From NCBI RefSeq assembly GCF_002095575.1, contig NZ_MLJJ01000038.1:1-39271 (forward strand): a stretch of 39,271 nucleotides of DNA, written 5' to 3'. A program made the position numbers and the translations under genes. Origin of the DNA: Pantoea septica. Lineage in GTDB: Bacteria; Pseudomonadota; Gammaproteobacteria; Enterobacterales; Enterobacteriaceae. The notes under the pieces were generated by a model that saw only the letters and a list, made by a program, of their open reading frames with translations, made no database searches and had not been told where the DNA came from. This document shows, piece after piece, positions 1 through 7,754 of this stretch (the stretch's first letter is position 1; each line of letters begins with the position of its first letter).

Positions 1-2
1 GG

Positions 3-239
3 CTGCTGCAGGAGGAGATCGCCGCGCGCCTGATGGAGCAGAGCAACCGCACGCTGTTTCTGTTAACGGTCATCACCGTGCTGGCGCTGCCGATCAATAT
101 CGTCGCCGGCTTCTTCGGCATGAACGTCGGCGGCATCCCGCTGGCGGGCAATCCGCACGGCTTTTTGATTCTGGTGCTGGTGGTGCTGGCGTTTACCGTG
201 GTGGCGGGCTGGCTGGCGCTGAGAAGGCCGCGGAGGTGA
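3..239 (+). CDS. zntB: Zinc transporter ZntB, C-terminal part (5' end outside window)
   Basis: This is the last 78 codons of a CorA-superfamily (2-TM-GxN) inner-membrane transporter; the reading frame is open from base 3 and the start lies outside the window. The first transmembrane helix runs through LFLLTVITVLALPINIVAGF and is followed by the pore-loop motif GMNVGGIPL. The GMN triplet defines the CorA superfamily, and the GGIPL extension is typical of the ZntB branch rather than CorA magnesium channels. A second helix (FLILVLVVLAFTVVAGWLAL) and a short basic tail (RRPRR) complete the usual C-terminus. ZntB is a pentamer that moves Zn2+, first described as an efflux system and later as proton-coupled uptake. 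The ZntB-specific call rests on the loop alone, so another CorA-like paralogue is possible. Confidence 0.85.
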   Translation: MLQEEIAARLMEQSNRTLFLLTVITVLALPINIVAGFFGMNVGGIPLAGNPHGFLILVLVVLAFTVVAGWLALRRPRR

Positions 240-329
240 GGGGAAAGTGCGATGTTGAGGGGATTGCTGCATCTGACGTTAGGTATGCCCCTTATATCGA
301 ACATAGCATCTCGGCCACGAAATCTATCT

Positions 330-842
330 CTAAAGTTCCCGGCCATTCAGCGCACGTTTTAAATGATCTTCTATAAAATTTGCTTTGAGCGCGCTATAGC
401 GATGAACATCGTTTTTACTGAGGGATGCTGCTGCGTGTTTTATCTCTGCATACTTCTCAGCAATGCCTCTGTTTTTTCTCAGGTAATCACGGAAAGCAAG
501 ATGCCTTAATACCTGCATATCTCCAGCAGTAAATGCATGCACTTGATGACTACGTTGTTCACCGCCCTTAATGAAATATCTCCGCCCCGAAATCCCGTTT
601 TCCCCTCGAGCAACATACCCGGCGCGGGCCATTGCAGAGTTATAGGTATCCAGTTCATTGATGTCGGAGACTTCCAGCATTATGTCGATTACGGGCTTTG
701 CTGAGAGTCCAGGCACAGACGTACTGCCAATATGATAGATGCTTTTAACCACGCCACCGAGCAGTGTCTTTAACAGTAAACTTTCAGCTTCAAACATCTC
801 AAGCCATTTATCATCGTAGGGCAAAATAACAATCGTCCGCAT
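330..842 (-). CDS. GrpB family protein (UPF0157, nucleotidyltransferase-like fold)
   Basis: This encodes a 170-residue GrpB/UPF0157 protein. The diagnostic core is visible: an N-terminal VILPYDDKWLEMFEAE, then HIGSTSVPGLSAKPVIDIML, a GS...D-type nucleotidyltransferase motif, and a C-terminal YSALKANFIEDHL helix. Family members have a nucleotidyltransferase-like fold but poorly defined activity, so no substrate is assigned. The frame is open to an upstream ATG at 890, but the ATG at 842 is preceded by GAGGAA at 9 nt spacing and gives the usual family N-terminus (MRTIVILPYD), so it is preferred. The gene is noticeably richer in A+T than its neighbours, which suggests recent acquisition. It stands alone, with no partner gene on its strand. 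Confidence 0.82.
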   Translation of the reverse strand: MRTIVILPYDDKWLEMFEAESLLLKTLLGGVVKSIYHIGSTSVPGLSAKPVIDIMLEVSDINELDTYNSAMARAGYVARGENGISGRRYFIKGGEQRSHQVHAFTAGDMQVLRHLAFRDYLRKNRGIAEKYAEIKHAAASLSKNDVHRYSALKANFIEDHLKRALNGREL

Positions 843-1117
843 ATAAGCATCTTCCTCAGGTTTGAGTATCCAACATGAAATCTTGGCCATGAATCATGAT
901 CCGGATGGCTACCTCTTACGCTTCAGCCAGTACATTGAATAAAGGACCAATAGCCGCTCCTGGCACAAAGCGGACATAACTTTACTGGCCCCCTTTTAAC
1001 TGTCTGGTCTGCCGAACCACCTGAGTATCTTTGCTAATTAGGCTACCGATAAAGTGAGCTAAATTATTGTCTCCACGAGTCGATAGAGCTTATGATTTCT
1101 AAAAAGGATACGTTGTG

Positions 1118-1483
1118 ATGACTTCATTTATTAATACCCTAAAGCGTCTTTTCGAAAAGCGTAACGAATCCAGCGTGCAAACTGCAGCGCTCTACTCCGA
1201 TGAGCAGCTATTGAGCTGGGCACAGGGCTGCATGCTGGAAGGACTTCCTGATGATTTTTATGAAGCTCGCCTGGATTGTGAACGGATGCTACTTGCAGAT
1301 GGAAAAACAGAATTAAGTGTGCGGCATCAATTTCGCCTGACTGCCGCTTCAAATTTTGAGCGTTTTTCGCCAGCTGATGATCTCTATCCAGTGCAGTGTA
1401 TTGAAAAGGTACTTCAGTGTGAAAGCTGGCGTAAAGCTTCGCTGGTATTTAGTCCTCGAAAAGCTTCTTTTAGTTGGCAGTAG
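1118..1483 (+). CDS. Hypothetical protein, orphan ORF in AT-richer patch
   Basis: A 121-residue product that I do not recognise. It has a good ribosome binding site: AAGGA at 1104-1108 lies 9 nt before the ATG at 1118; an in-frame GTG at 1115 is the alternative start. The protein is soluble and predicted mostly helical, with an amphipathic basic N-terminus (FINTLKRLFEKR), a middle rich in Asp, Glu and Leu, and two cysteines. No signal peptide or membrane segment is visible. Its composition is lower in G+C than the surrounding backbone and matches the neighbouring GrpB gene. The C-terminal residues (PRKASFSWQ) look unstructured, so a frameshifted or decayed longer gene cannot be excluded. It could be an immunity or accessory-type small protein, but nothing in the sequence shows that. 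Confidence 0.55.
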   Translation: MTSFINTLKRLFEKRNESSVQTAALYSDEQLLSWAQGCMLEGLPDDFYEARLDCERMLLADGKTELSVRHQFRLTAASNFERFSPADDLYPVQCIEKVLQCESWRKASLVFSPRKASFSWQ

Positions 1484-1508
1484 AGTTGAACGTCAGAATC
1501 AATCTCTA

Positions 1509-1536
1509 CAGGTAGCAGGTACCAGTGAGCTACCTG
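1509..1536. other. Inverted repeat downstream of the orphan ORF
   Basis: CAGGTAGC at 1509-1516 and GCTACCTG at 1529-1536 are perfect 8-nt arms around a 12-nt loop, 25 nt after the stop codon at 1483. No U-tract follows on either strand, so it is not a classical intrinsic terminator. It could be an RNA 3' end stabiliser for the orphan gene. The rest of 1484-1616 shows nothing recognisable. Confidence 0.35.
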
Positions 1537-1616
1537 CTCACAAAGACTTATGGCCGCTTCGAACGAAGAGGCGACAAAATGACGCTAAGAGTAACTGATT
1601 CAAATTACCCTGGCGC

Positions 1617-2099
1617 TTAGCTCTCAAGCGCCGCACGGATAGCCGCTTCCATTTTTTCGGGAGGCGTGATCGGCGCAAAACGCTTGAGCGGTTTGCCGTC
1701 GCGCCCGATGAGGAATTTGGTAAAGTTCCATTTAATGCGCCCGCCCAGCACGCCGGGCAGCGCCTCTTTCAGATAACCAAACACCGGGTGCGTTAAGTGG
1801 CCGTTGACCGCCACTTTCTCGAACATCGGAAAGCTGACGCCATAGTTGACGTGGCAGGTCTGCGCGATCTCGTCGGCCCCGCCGGGCTCCTGCTTACCGA
1901 ACTGGTTACAGGGAAAACCCAGCACCATCAGCCCCTGGTCGGCGTACTTCTTGTAAAGCCTTTCAAGACCTGCGTACTGCGGCGTAAACCCGCAGTGGCT
2001 GGCGGTATTGACCACGAGAACCAGCTTGCCGGCGTAGTCGGCCATAGAGACAAGCTCGCCGCGCAGGCTGTTGGCGGCAAGTTGATGGAAAGCGCTCAT
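1617..2099 (-). CDS. Glutathione peroxidase family thiol peroxidase (BtuE-like)
   Basis: A 160-residue cytosolic peroxidase of the glutathione peroxidase family, which reduces peroxides using thioredoxin or glutathione. The peroxidatic cysteine is Cys36 in NTASHCGFTPQY, replacing the selenocysteine of animal enzymes. The other tetrad residues are visible as Gln70 (GKQEPG) and Trp124-Asn125 (KWNFTKFLI). Cys82 (TCHVNYGVSF) sits where the resolving cysteine of thioredoxin-dependent members lies. The frame extends 47 codons further upstream into ldtB, but the ATG at 2099 has TGAGGA just upstream and gives a normal-length protein, so it is chosen. The gene follows ldtB on the same strand but is separated from it by a terminator-like hairpin. 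Family assignment is secure; calling it btuE would be a guess because the E. coli btuCED context is absent. Confidence 0.9.
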   Translation of the reverse strand: MSAFHQLAANSLRGELVSMADYAGKLVLVVNTASHCGFTPQYAGLERLYKKYADQGLMVLGFPCNQFGKQEPGGADEIAQTCHVNYGVSFPMFEKVAVNGHLTHPVFGYLKEALPGVLGGRIKWNFTKFLIGRDGKPLKRFAPITPPEKMEAAIRAALES

Positions 2100-2116
2100 G
2101 TCGAAATCCTCAGAAT

Positions 2117-2142
2117 AAAAAAGCCCGCAGAAGCGGGCTTTT
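2117..2142 (-). terminator. Bidirectional-looking hairpin terminator between ldtB and the peroxidase gene
   Basis: AAAAAAGCCCGC (2117-2128) pairs with GCGGGCTTTT (2133-2142) around the loop AGAA. Read on the minus strand, a GC-rich stem ends in a U-run, the normal form of an intrinsic terminator for ldtB (stop at 2167). The U-run ends only about 16 nt before the peroxidase start codon, leaving no room for a separate promoter between them. Confidence 0.8.
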
Positions 2143-2166
2143 AAAACAGCGATGAACCAACAACCC

Positions 2167-3261
2167 TTACGAAGGATTATTAACCGGAGCCGGAGCCGGA
2201 GCAGCAGGCTGCGCCTGCGGTGCGGCATTCGGGTCAACAACGTTCGCGCCCTGCGGCGTAACCGGCGTCATCGGCTCTTCTTTCGGCTGCGCGCCCGGCG
2301 CTTCCGGTACTTCGGTCGGCGCGGTCTGCACGCTGTCGGCAACGCCGTTGACTTTGGTCGGCATGCCGGTGCGGTTCTGAATCGCCGCGTTGACCTGATC
2401 CTGGCTGACGCTGGCGTCGGTGATCACTTTCGTTACCGCAGAGGTCAGGGTGATCGGCACCACTTCGCGCGAGTTGAACTGCTCTTCGGTAGTAGAGAGC
2501 GGGTTATGCACCTCTACGTAGCGCGAACCGTCCGGCTCCACCGTCGCTTTAACCGGCTGGTCGATAAACTGCACGCGCGTGCCGACCGGCACGTTCTCAA
2601 ACAGCCATTTGATATCGTCGGCGCGCAGACGCACGCAGCCGTGGCTGACGCGCAGGCCGATACCGAAGTTGGCGTTGGTGCCGTGGATGGCGTACAGACG
2701 ACCGATATAGAGCGCGTAAAGGCCCATCGGGTTGTCTGGACCGGCCGGGAAGACTTCCGGCAGGTTCTCGCCGCGCGAGGCGTACTCTGCGTGCATCGCT
2801 TTGGTCGGCGTCCAGGTCGGGCCCGCTTTCTTGCGCTGTACGGTCGTCGTCCAGTTGATCGGCGTATCTTTACCTAACTCGCCGATACCGATCGGCAGAA
2901 CCACAACGGTTTTGGTGCCTTTCGGGTAGTAGTAGAGGCGCATTTCCGCGCTGTTGATCACGATGCCTTCACGCGGGGCGTCAGGCAGGATCAACTGCTG
3001 CGGAATGATCATTTTTTTACCCGCCTGCGGCAGATAGACGTCCATGCCCGGGTTGGCTTCCAGCATATTGCTGAGGCCCATCTGGTACTGCGCTGCAAAG
3101 GCTTCCAGCGGCAGTTTGTTGTCCTGAGGGACGGTAATCTCAATATTTTGCCCAACCAGACGGCTGTTGGCGGCTGGTAAAGGGTAAACCACAGCGAAGG
3201 CGGACTGACTGAATGCAGCCAGCGCCAGAGCCATTGATGCGAACGCGCGAATCATTTTCAT
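2167..3261 (-). CDS. ldtB: L,D-transpeptidase LdtB (Lpp-peptidoglycan anchoring, ErfK/YbiS family)
   Basis: A 364-residue periplasmic L,D-transpeptidase closely matching E. coli YbiS/LdtB, an enzyme that attaches Braun lipoprotein to peptidoglycan. Residues 1-23 form a signal peptide (cleavage near AFA|VV). A LysM-like peptidoglycan-binding segment spans about 40-95. The YkuD catalytic domain spans roughly 97-235, with His193 (AIHGTN) and nucleophile Cys209 in [10 protein letters not shown]. Long stretches such as [15 protein letters not shown] and [20 protein letters not shown] are nearly identical to YbiS. The protein is about 60 residues longer than E. coli LdtB because of a Pro/Ala/Gln-rich tail ending in [10 protein letters not shown]. 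The ATG at 3261 starts a standard signal peptide. The upstream region 3262-3446 should hold its promoter; no specific operator was recognised. Confidence 0.93.
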   Translation of the reverse strand: MKMIRAFASMALALAAFSQSAFAVVYPLPAANSRLVGQNIEITVPQDNKLPLEAFAAQYQMGLSNMLEANPGMDVYLPQAGKKMIIPQQLILPDAPREGIVINSAEMRLYYYPKGTKTVVVLPIGIGELGKDTPINWTTTVQRKKAGPTWTPTKAMHAEYASRGENLPEVFPAGPDNPMGLYALYIGRLYAIHGTNANFGIGLRVSHGCVRLRADDIKWLFENVPVGTRVQFIDQPVKATVEPDGSRYVEVHNPLSTTEEQFNSREVVPITLTSAVTKVITDASVSQDQVNAAIQNRTGMPTKVNGVADSVQTAPTEVPEAPGAQPKEEPMTPVTPQGANVVDPNAAPQAQPAAPAPAPVNNPS

Positions 3262-3411
3262 ATTTTACAAGTCGTTATGGCCTGTTAGCAGGCTTGTCAG
3301 TTTATCGAACCCGTACCGGTCAGCGTGGCCGGCTGCACATTATATGGGCATTGTTTCGATGTTGTGAATCAGGATTTTAGCAGCCATCGCAGACTTTAGG
3401 TATCCAGCTGT

Positions 3412-3438
3412 GTTATCGGGCCTCCTTGCCGCGATAAC
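3412..3438. terminator. Weak hairpin after the GH15 gene
   Basis: GTTATCG (3412-3418) and CGATAAC (3432-3438) pair, with an inner GGC/GCC extension. It lies 9 nt after the GH15 stop codon on the minus strand. No U-tract is present, so termination is a guess from position only. Confidence 0.3.
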
Positions 3439-3446
3439 GAAGCCGG

Positions 3447-5261
3447 TCAGGGCTGCCATAAGGTCACTTCGCCGCTCAGCTTGCGGTTGAGAAAAAAGGC
3501 GGCGCTGATCAGGGCCAGATGGGTCAGCGCCTGCGGCATATTGCCCAGCGCGCGGCCGTGATTGTCGAACTCCTCGGCGTACAACCCCAGCGGATTGGCG
3601 TAGCTCAGCAGCTTCTCAAACTCGAAATGCGCCTCGTGGATGCGGCCGGCGCGCGCCAGACACTCCACATACCAGAACGAACAGGCGCCGAAAGAGCCCT
3701 CTGAGCCGCTCAGGCCGTCGGCAGGCGTCTCGTCGATATTGTAGCGGCGCACCATTCCGTCACTCACCAGTTCGCGCTTGATGGCGTCGAGCGTCGACAG
3801 CCACTCGGGATCGGTCGCGCCGACGAAGCGCACCAGCGGCATCAGCAGCATTGAGGCGTCGAGATGGTTGCCGTGACGCGTCGAGACGAAATGGCCGCGC
3901 TCGGCGTTCCAGAAATTTTGCCAGATATCGGCGCGGATCTCGCTGCGCGCGCTGTCCCAGCGGGCGTAGGGCATCGGCAGCGATCGCTTCATGCCGAGGC
4001 GCAGCGCGCGGTCCAGCGCCACCCAGCACATCAGGCGTGAATGAAGAAAATGTTCAGGTTCGCCGCGCATCTCCCAGATCCCGGCGTCGGGCTGGTTCCA
4101 GCTTTCGCACACCATATCGATCATCTGCGCCACGTTTCGCCAGCCGCGCTCCGAAATCGCCTCGCCATACTTGTTCGCCAGGTAGACCGCATCCATCAGC
4201 TCGCCGTAAATATCGAGCTGCGTCTGCTGCCAGGCGTCGTTGCCGATGCGCACCGGCCGCGAGTCGGCGTAGCCGGAGAGGTTCAGCAGTTCGATCTCGT
4301 GCAGCTCGATGCCGCTGTCGAGGCGATACATCACCTGCAGGCGCATCTCGTCGTGGTGGCTGTTCTCGACGCAGCGGCCGACCCAGCGGGTGAAGTTTTT
4401 CGCTTCGTCGACATAGCCGAGGCGCATCAGCGCATACATACTGAACGAGGCGTCGCGGATCCAGGAGGCGCGATAGTCCCAGTTGCGCTCGCCGCCCAGC
4501 TCTTCCGGCAGGCCGAAAGTCGCGGCGGCGGCGATAGAGCCGTGCTGGCTGGAGGTCAGCAGCTTCAGCGCCAGCGCCGAGCGCTGCACCATCTCCTGCC
4601 AGCGTCCGCTGTAGTTGCTTTTTTTGCTCCAGCGCCGCCAGTAGTCGAGGGTCTCTTCGAAGCAGATTTCCGTAGCGACATCGCCGATGCGCGGGTCATC
4701 CTGGTTGCCGAACTCGAACTCGACATGCTCGCCTGACTGGAGTTCAAAACGCGCCGTCGCGGCGTCCGCCTCGCAGACCAGCGGCACGGTGGCGGCGAGC
4801 CGCAGCGTCGGCTGATTCTCCGCGTAAAAATCGATGCAGTCGCCGGCGGCCTGCGCGCGGGTTTCGGCGCGGGCGTAGTCGTGACGCGGCGCGCAGCGCA
4901 TGTTAAACCAGGCGCTGCCGCGCACCATTTTGATCCGGCGCACCAGGCGCGGCTGCTTTTTCTCGTCGTCGCAGATAGGCATATAGTCGGTGATCTCCGC
5001 GACGCCTTCCGCACCCAGCCAGCGCGTCTGCAGAATATTGGTGTCGGGCAGATAGAGCTGCTGGCGCCGCACGTTTTCCCACTCCGGCGCCAGCGAAAAA
5101 AGCCCGGCGTCGTCGCTGTCGAGCAGCGCGGCGAACACCGACGGGCTGTCGAGCGCCGGCCAGCAGAGATAGTCAATGGTGCCGTCGTTGGCTACCAGCG
5201 CGCAGGTGCGCAGATCGCCAATGATGCCGTGATCTTCGATCGGGCGTTTTATCGTGCTCAT
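3447..5261 (-). CDS. Glycoside hydrolase family 15 protein (glucoamylase/trehalase type)
   Basis: A 604-residue cytosolic protein of the GH15 clan. It begins with the characteristic bacterial GH15 N-terminal beta domain (IEDHGIIGDLRTCALVANDG, IDYLCWPALDSPSVFAALLD, then a TDYMPI strand), followed by the (alpha/alpha)6 catalytic barrel. Barrel hallmarks include LGGERNWDYRASWIRDASF, an acid-bearing NLSGYADSRPVRIGNDA segment, and SGSEGSFGACSFWYVECLARAG with the late catalytic Glu. Members hydrolyse terminal alpha-glucosidic bonds in oligosaccharides or trehalose; substrate cannot be read from the sequence. An upstream TTG at 5300 is in frame, but the ATG at 5261 has GGAG six bases upstream and fits the family N-terminus. 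It is divergent from yohF. No signal peptide is present, so the substrate must be intracellular. Confidence 0.88.
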   Translation of the reverse strand: MSTIKRPIEDHGIIGDLRTCALVANDGTIDYLCWPALDSPSVFAALLDSDDAGLFSLAPEWENVRRQQLYLPDTNILQTRWLGAEGVAEITDYMPICDDEKKQPRLVRRIKMVRGSAWFNMRCAPRHDYARAETRAQAAGDCIDFYAENQPTLRLAATVPLVCEADAATARFELQSGEHVEFEFGNQDDPRIGDVATEICFEETLDYWRRWSKKSNYSGRWQEMVQRSALALKLLTSSQHGSIAAAATFGLPEELGGERNWDYRASWIRDASFSMYALMRLGYVDEAKNFTRWVGRCVENSHHDEMRLQVMYRLDSGIELHEIELLNLSGYADSRPVRIGNDAWQQTQLDIYGELMDAVYLANKYGEAISERGWRNVAQMIDMVCESWNQPDAGIWEMRGEPEHFLHSRLMCWVALDRALRLGMKRSLPMPYARWDSARSEIRADIWQNFWNAERGHFVSTRHGNHLDASMLLMPLVRFVGATDPEWLSTLDAIKRELVSDGMVRRYNIDETPADGLSGSEGSFGACSFWYVECLARAGRIHEAHFEFEKLLSYANPLGLYAEEFDNHGRALGNMPQALTHLALISAAFFLNRKLSGEVTLWQP

Positions 5262-5341
5262 CCTCATCTCCATAGCGGGCAATCTGTTAACTATAGACAA
5301 AGCGGCATAAGCGGCTGCGGCTGGACATCACCGGATTGCTT

Positions 5342-5349
5342 CTATACTT
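5342..5349 (+). promoter_or_regulatory. Candidate -10 element of the yohF promoter (sigma-S-like)
   Basis: CTATACTT lies 31 bases before the yohF start and resembles the extended -10 favoured by RpoS (CTATACT). No convincing -35 hexamer is seen at 16-18 nt upstream, which is compatible with a sigma-S promoter. Inferred from sequence only. Confidence 0.4.
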
Positions 5350-5379
5350 CAGCTTACCCGATACCCTGAGGAGGCAATC

Positions 5380-6162
5380 ATGACCACACCACACAACAAA
5401 GTCGCCGTCGTTACCGCATCTGACTCCGGCATTGGCCGCGCCAGCGCGCTGATGCTGGCGGAGCAAGGCTACGATATCGGCATCACCTGGCGTTCCGATG
5501 AAGAGGGCGCGCAGGAGACGGCGCGTTTGGTGCGCGACAAAGGCCGCCGCGCGGAACTGATCCACCTCGACCTCGCCGATCCGCAAGAGGGCGGCCGCTC
5601 GCTTTCGGCGCTGATCGACAAGCTGGGCCGCATCGACGCGCTGGTCAACAACGCAGGGGCAAACGCCAAATCGGAATTCCTCGATACGCCGTTTGAGGAG
5701 TGGCGCAAGGTCTTCAGCGTCGATGTCGACGGCGCCTTTATCTGCGGGCAGATCGCCGCGCGCAAAATGGTGGAGCAGGGCGACGGCGGACGCATTATCA
5801 ACATCACCTCGGTGCATGAGCATACGCCGCTGCCCGACGCCGTCGCCTACACGGCGGCGAAGCACGCCATGGGCGGCCTGACTAAATCGATGGCCATCAG
5901 CCTGATTAAACACAATATTCTGGTGAACTCGGTGGCGCCAGGCGCCATCGCCACGCCGATGAACAATATGGGTGACGGCGACGCGCAGAAAATCAAAACG
6001 CCGGAGATCCCGATTGGACGGCCGGGGGACGTGCGTGAAATCGCCAGCCTGGTGGCCTGGCTCTGTTCAGAGTGGGCCAGCTACACCACCGGGCAATCGT
6101 TTATCGTCGACGGCGGCTTTATGCTGGCCAATCCGCAATTTTACGGCGGCAAAGATATCTAG
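5380..6162 (+). CDS. yohF: Short-chain dehydrogenase/reductase YohF
   Basis: A 260-residue classical SDR oxidoreductase strongly resembling E. coli YohF, including HEHTPLPDA, GGLTK and the C-terminal IVDGGFMLANPQF. The nucleotide-binding loop reads TASDSGIG (12-19), with Ala and Ser in place of the first Gly and its neighbour in TGxxxGIG, as in YohF. NNAG is at 90-93, and the catalytic residues are Ser144, Tyr157 and Lys161. YohF's physiological substrate is not established; NAD(P)-dependent reduction of a carbonyl is the expected chemistry. A strong Shine-Dalgarno (GAGGAGG) precedes the ATG. The gene converges on yohD and the two share four bases. Gene order yohF-yohD-yohC-pbpG matches E. 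coli. Confidence 0.93.
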   Translation: MTTPHNKVAVVTASDSGIGRASALMLAEQGYDIGITWRSDEEGAQETARLVRDKGRRAELIHLDLADPQEGGRSLSALIDKLGRIDALVNNAGANAKSEFLDTPFEEWRKVFSVDVDGAFICGQIAARKMVEQGDGGRIINITSVHEHTPLPDAVAYTAAKHAMGGLTKSMAISLIKHNILVNSVAPGAIATPMNNMGDGDAQKIKTPEIPIGRPGDVREIASLVAWLCSEWASYTTGQSFIVDGGFMLANPQFYGGKDI

Positions 6163-6734
6163 CCGGCGCGGCGGGTGTTCCAGCGACGGATCACCCAGCG
6201 CAGGGCGAAGGCGAAGACCACCGCCGCGACCAGCCACAGAATATGCTTCAGGTGCTGGTCGAGTTTGTGCAGCCACGGGGCGATAATGCCGCCGGCAAAG
6301 TAGCCCAGGGCGACGAAAATCGTCGCCCAAATCGCAGCGCCGATAATATTGAGCAGCAGAAATTTCAGCGGCTTCAGGTGGCTGGCGCCGATGATGATTG
6401 GGCCAATAATGCGGAAGCCGTACATAAAGCGCACGCCGATAACGAACAGGCTGGGATGACGCTGGATAAGCCGGTTGGCTTTACGCACCTTGTCCTGATG
6501 TTTTTTCAGCTTGCGCAGAATTTTCGTGCCGTAGCGACGGCCGATCCAGTAGAGCAGTTCATCGCCGATAATGCCGCCGGCCATCGCCGCCAGCACCACG
6601 CCGACAAAGTTGAGCAACCCCTCATGGGCCGCCACGCCGCCCAGCAGCGTAAAGGTTTCCCCTTCGGCGATACAGCCGATCAGCAGCGCCAGATACCCGT
6701 ATTGCGTGATTAATCCGTTGATATCGAAATGCAA
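6159..6734 (-). CDS. yohD: DedA family inner-membrane protein YohD
   Basis: A 191-residue DedA-family integral membrane protein, very close to E. coli YohD. Visible family marks are the early GETFTLLGGVAAHEGLL re-entrant segment, the GDELLYWIGRRYG motif, and RFMYGFRIIGPIIIGAS with the conserved arginines. At least four hydrophobic segments are present, and the tail is basic. DedA proteins are linked to membrane homeostasis, including proton-motive-force maintenance and, for several members, phospholipid or undecaprenyl-phosphate flipping; the role of YohD specifically is unknown. The start ATG at 6734 gives MHFDINGLITQYGY, matching the usual N-terminus. It is divergent from yohC across a 209-bp gap that holds both promoters. 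Confidence 0.93.
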   Translation of the reverse strand: MHFDINGLITQYGYLALLIGCIAEGETFTLLGGVAAHEGLLNFVGVVLAAMAGGIIGDELLYWIGRRYGTKILRKLKKHQDKVRKANRLIQRHPSLFVIGVRFMYGFRIIGPIIIGASHLKPLKFLLLNIIGAAIWATIFVALGYFAGGIIAPWLHKLDQHLKHILWLVAAVVFAFALRWVIRRWNTRRAG

Positions 6735-6943
6735 AAGTAAACTCCCTGTTCGGTCAGCGATTCCTACATTCTATACCGCTTCGGCCAATCCTTCAGGCAG
6801 CCGGCTCGTTCGATCACAATTTTTCGTCCGATTTCCTCGCGCTGGCTACAAAAGCAGCAATGCCGTTTATACTTCAAGGAATGCTGCCTGAGGGATCGGC
6901 GACGCGGATTCTGGGCGGCCTTTCGCATCTGCGAGGTGATGAT

Positions 6944-7531
6944 ATGAATCATGTCTGGGGTCTTATGGCGCATCCCGATCGGGAAATGCGCGATATCAAG
7001 CAAGAGAATGAAAGCGTTTCGCACCATTACACCCACCACGTTCTGCTGATGGCGGCGATCCCGGTGATCTGCGCCTTTATCGGCACTACGCAGCTGGGCT
7101 GGAATCTGGGCGATGGGCAGTTTGTTCAGCTAAACCTGTTGACCGGCATTGCGCTCGGCGTGCTCTTTTATCTGATTATTTTAGGCGGCGTGGCGGTCAT
7201 GGGCCGCGTCATTCACTGGATGGCGCGCGACTATCCGCAGCGGCCCAGCGTGCAGCGCTGTACGGTCTTCGCCGGCTATGTCGCCACGCCGCTGTTTCTG
7301 AGCGGCATTGTGGCGCTCTATCCGCTGGTCTGGCTCTGCGTGCTGGCGGGCGCGCTGGCGCTGGTCTATACCGGCTATCTGCTCTATATCGGCATTCCGC
7401 TGTTCTTGAATATCGACCGTGACGAGAGCCTGCGTTTTTCCGGCTCGACGCTGGCGATTGGGGTGCTGGTATTCGAAGTGCTGCTGGCGCTGACCGTGGT
7501 GCTGTGGGGCTACGGGCCGCGGCTGTTTTAA
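6944..7531 (+). CDS. yohC: YIP1 family inner-membrane protein YohC
   Basis: A 195-residue multi-spanning inner-membrane protein nearly colinear with E. coli YohC: NHVWGL, then HPDREM, then HHYTHHVLLMAAIPVICAFIGTTQ and FAGYVATPLFLSGIVALYPLVW. About five transmembrane helices are visible. The Yip1-like domain has no defined bacterial function. The frame is open from 6860, but the ATG at 6944, preceded by GAGGTG, gives the conserved N-terminus and is chosen. It is followed by a strong intrinsic terminator, so it is probably monocistronic. Confidence 0.93.
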   Translation: MNHVWGLMAHPDREMRDIKQENESVSHHYTHHVLLMAAIPVICAFIGTTQLGWNLGDGQFVQLNLLTGIALGVLFYLIILGGVAVMGRVIHWMARDYPQRPSVQRCTVFAGYVATPLFLSGIVALYPLVWLCVLAGALALVYTGYLLYIGIPLFLNIDRDESLRFSGSTLAIGVLVFEVLLALTVVLWGYGPRLF

Positions 7532-7581
7532 CCTTCCGGCCAACCGCGCCGACGGCGGATAAAGCGCTCCGCTGCGCAAAG

Positions 7582-7617
7582 CGTCCTGTGACAGAAATGT
7601 CCGGGACGTTTTTTTTT
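7582..7617 (+). terminator. Intrinsic terminator of yohC
   Basis: CGTCCTG (7582-7588) pairs with CGGGACG (7602-7608, one G-U pair). An inner GACA/TGTC stem closes a GAAA tetraloop, and nine T residues follow (7609-7617). This is a textbook rho-independent terminator 50 nt after the yohC stop codon. Confidence 0.9.
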
Positions 7618-7754
7618 AACGCCCGGAAACATTCTCGCCAGGAAATTTCTTACGCTTCCGCGTATTATGCTGCTGCCAGCCTCCGCGTGGTCGGATCTGC
7701 GGCGGGCGGCCTGTGTAAAACACGGCGTACTATCTTAATCGGTCTTTTTATAAG

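Noticed and set aside
1356..1598. An 80-codon plus-strand ORF overlapping the end of the orphan gene, considered as its frameshifted C-terminus
   Set aside because: There is no recognisable continuity, no RBS, and the product is basic and disordered-looking. Without a homologue to align, a frameshift cannot be supported.
5259..5300. TTG start at 5300 for the GH15 gene, giving 13 extra residues
   Set aside because: It has no Shine-Dalgarno, while the ATG at 5261 has GGAG at good spacing and matches the family N-terminus.
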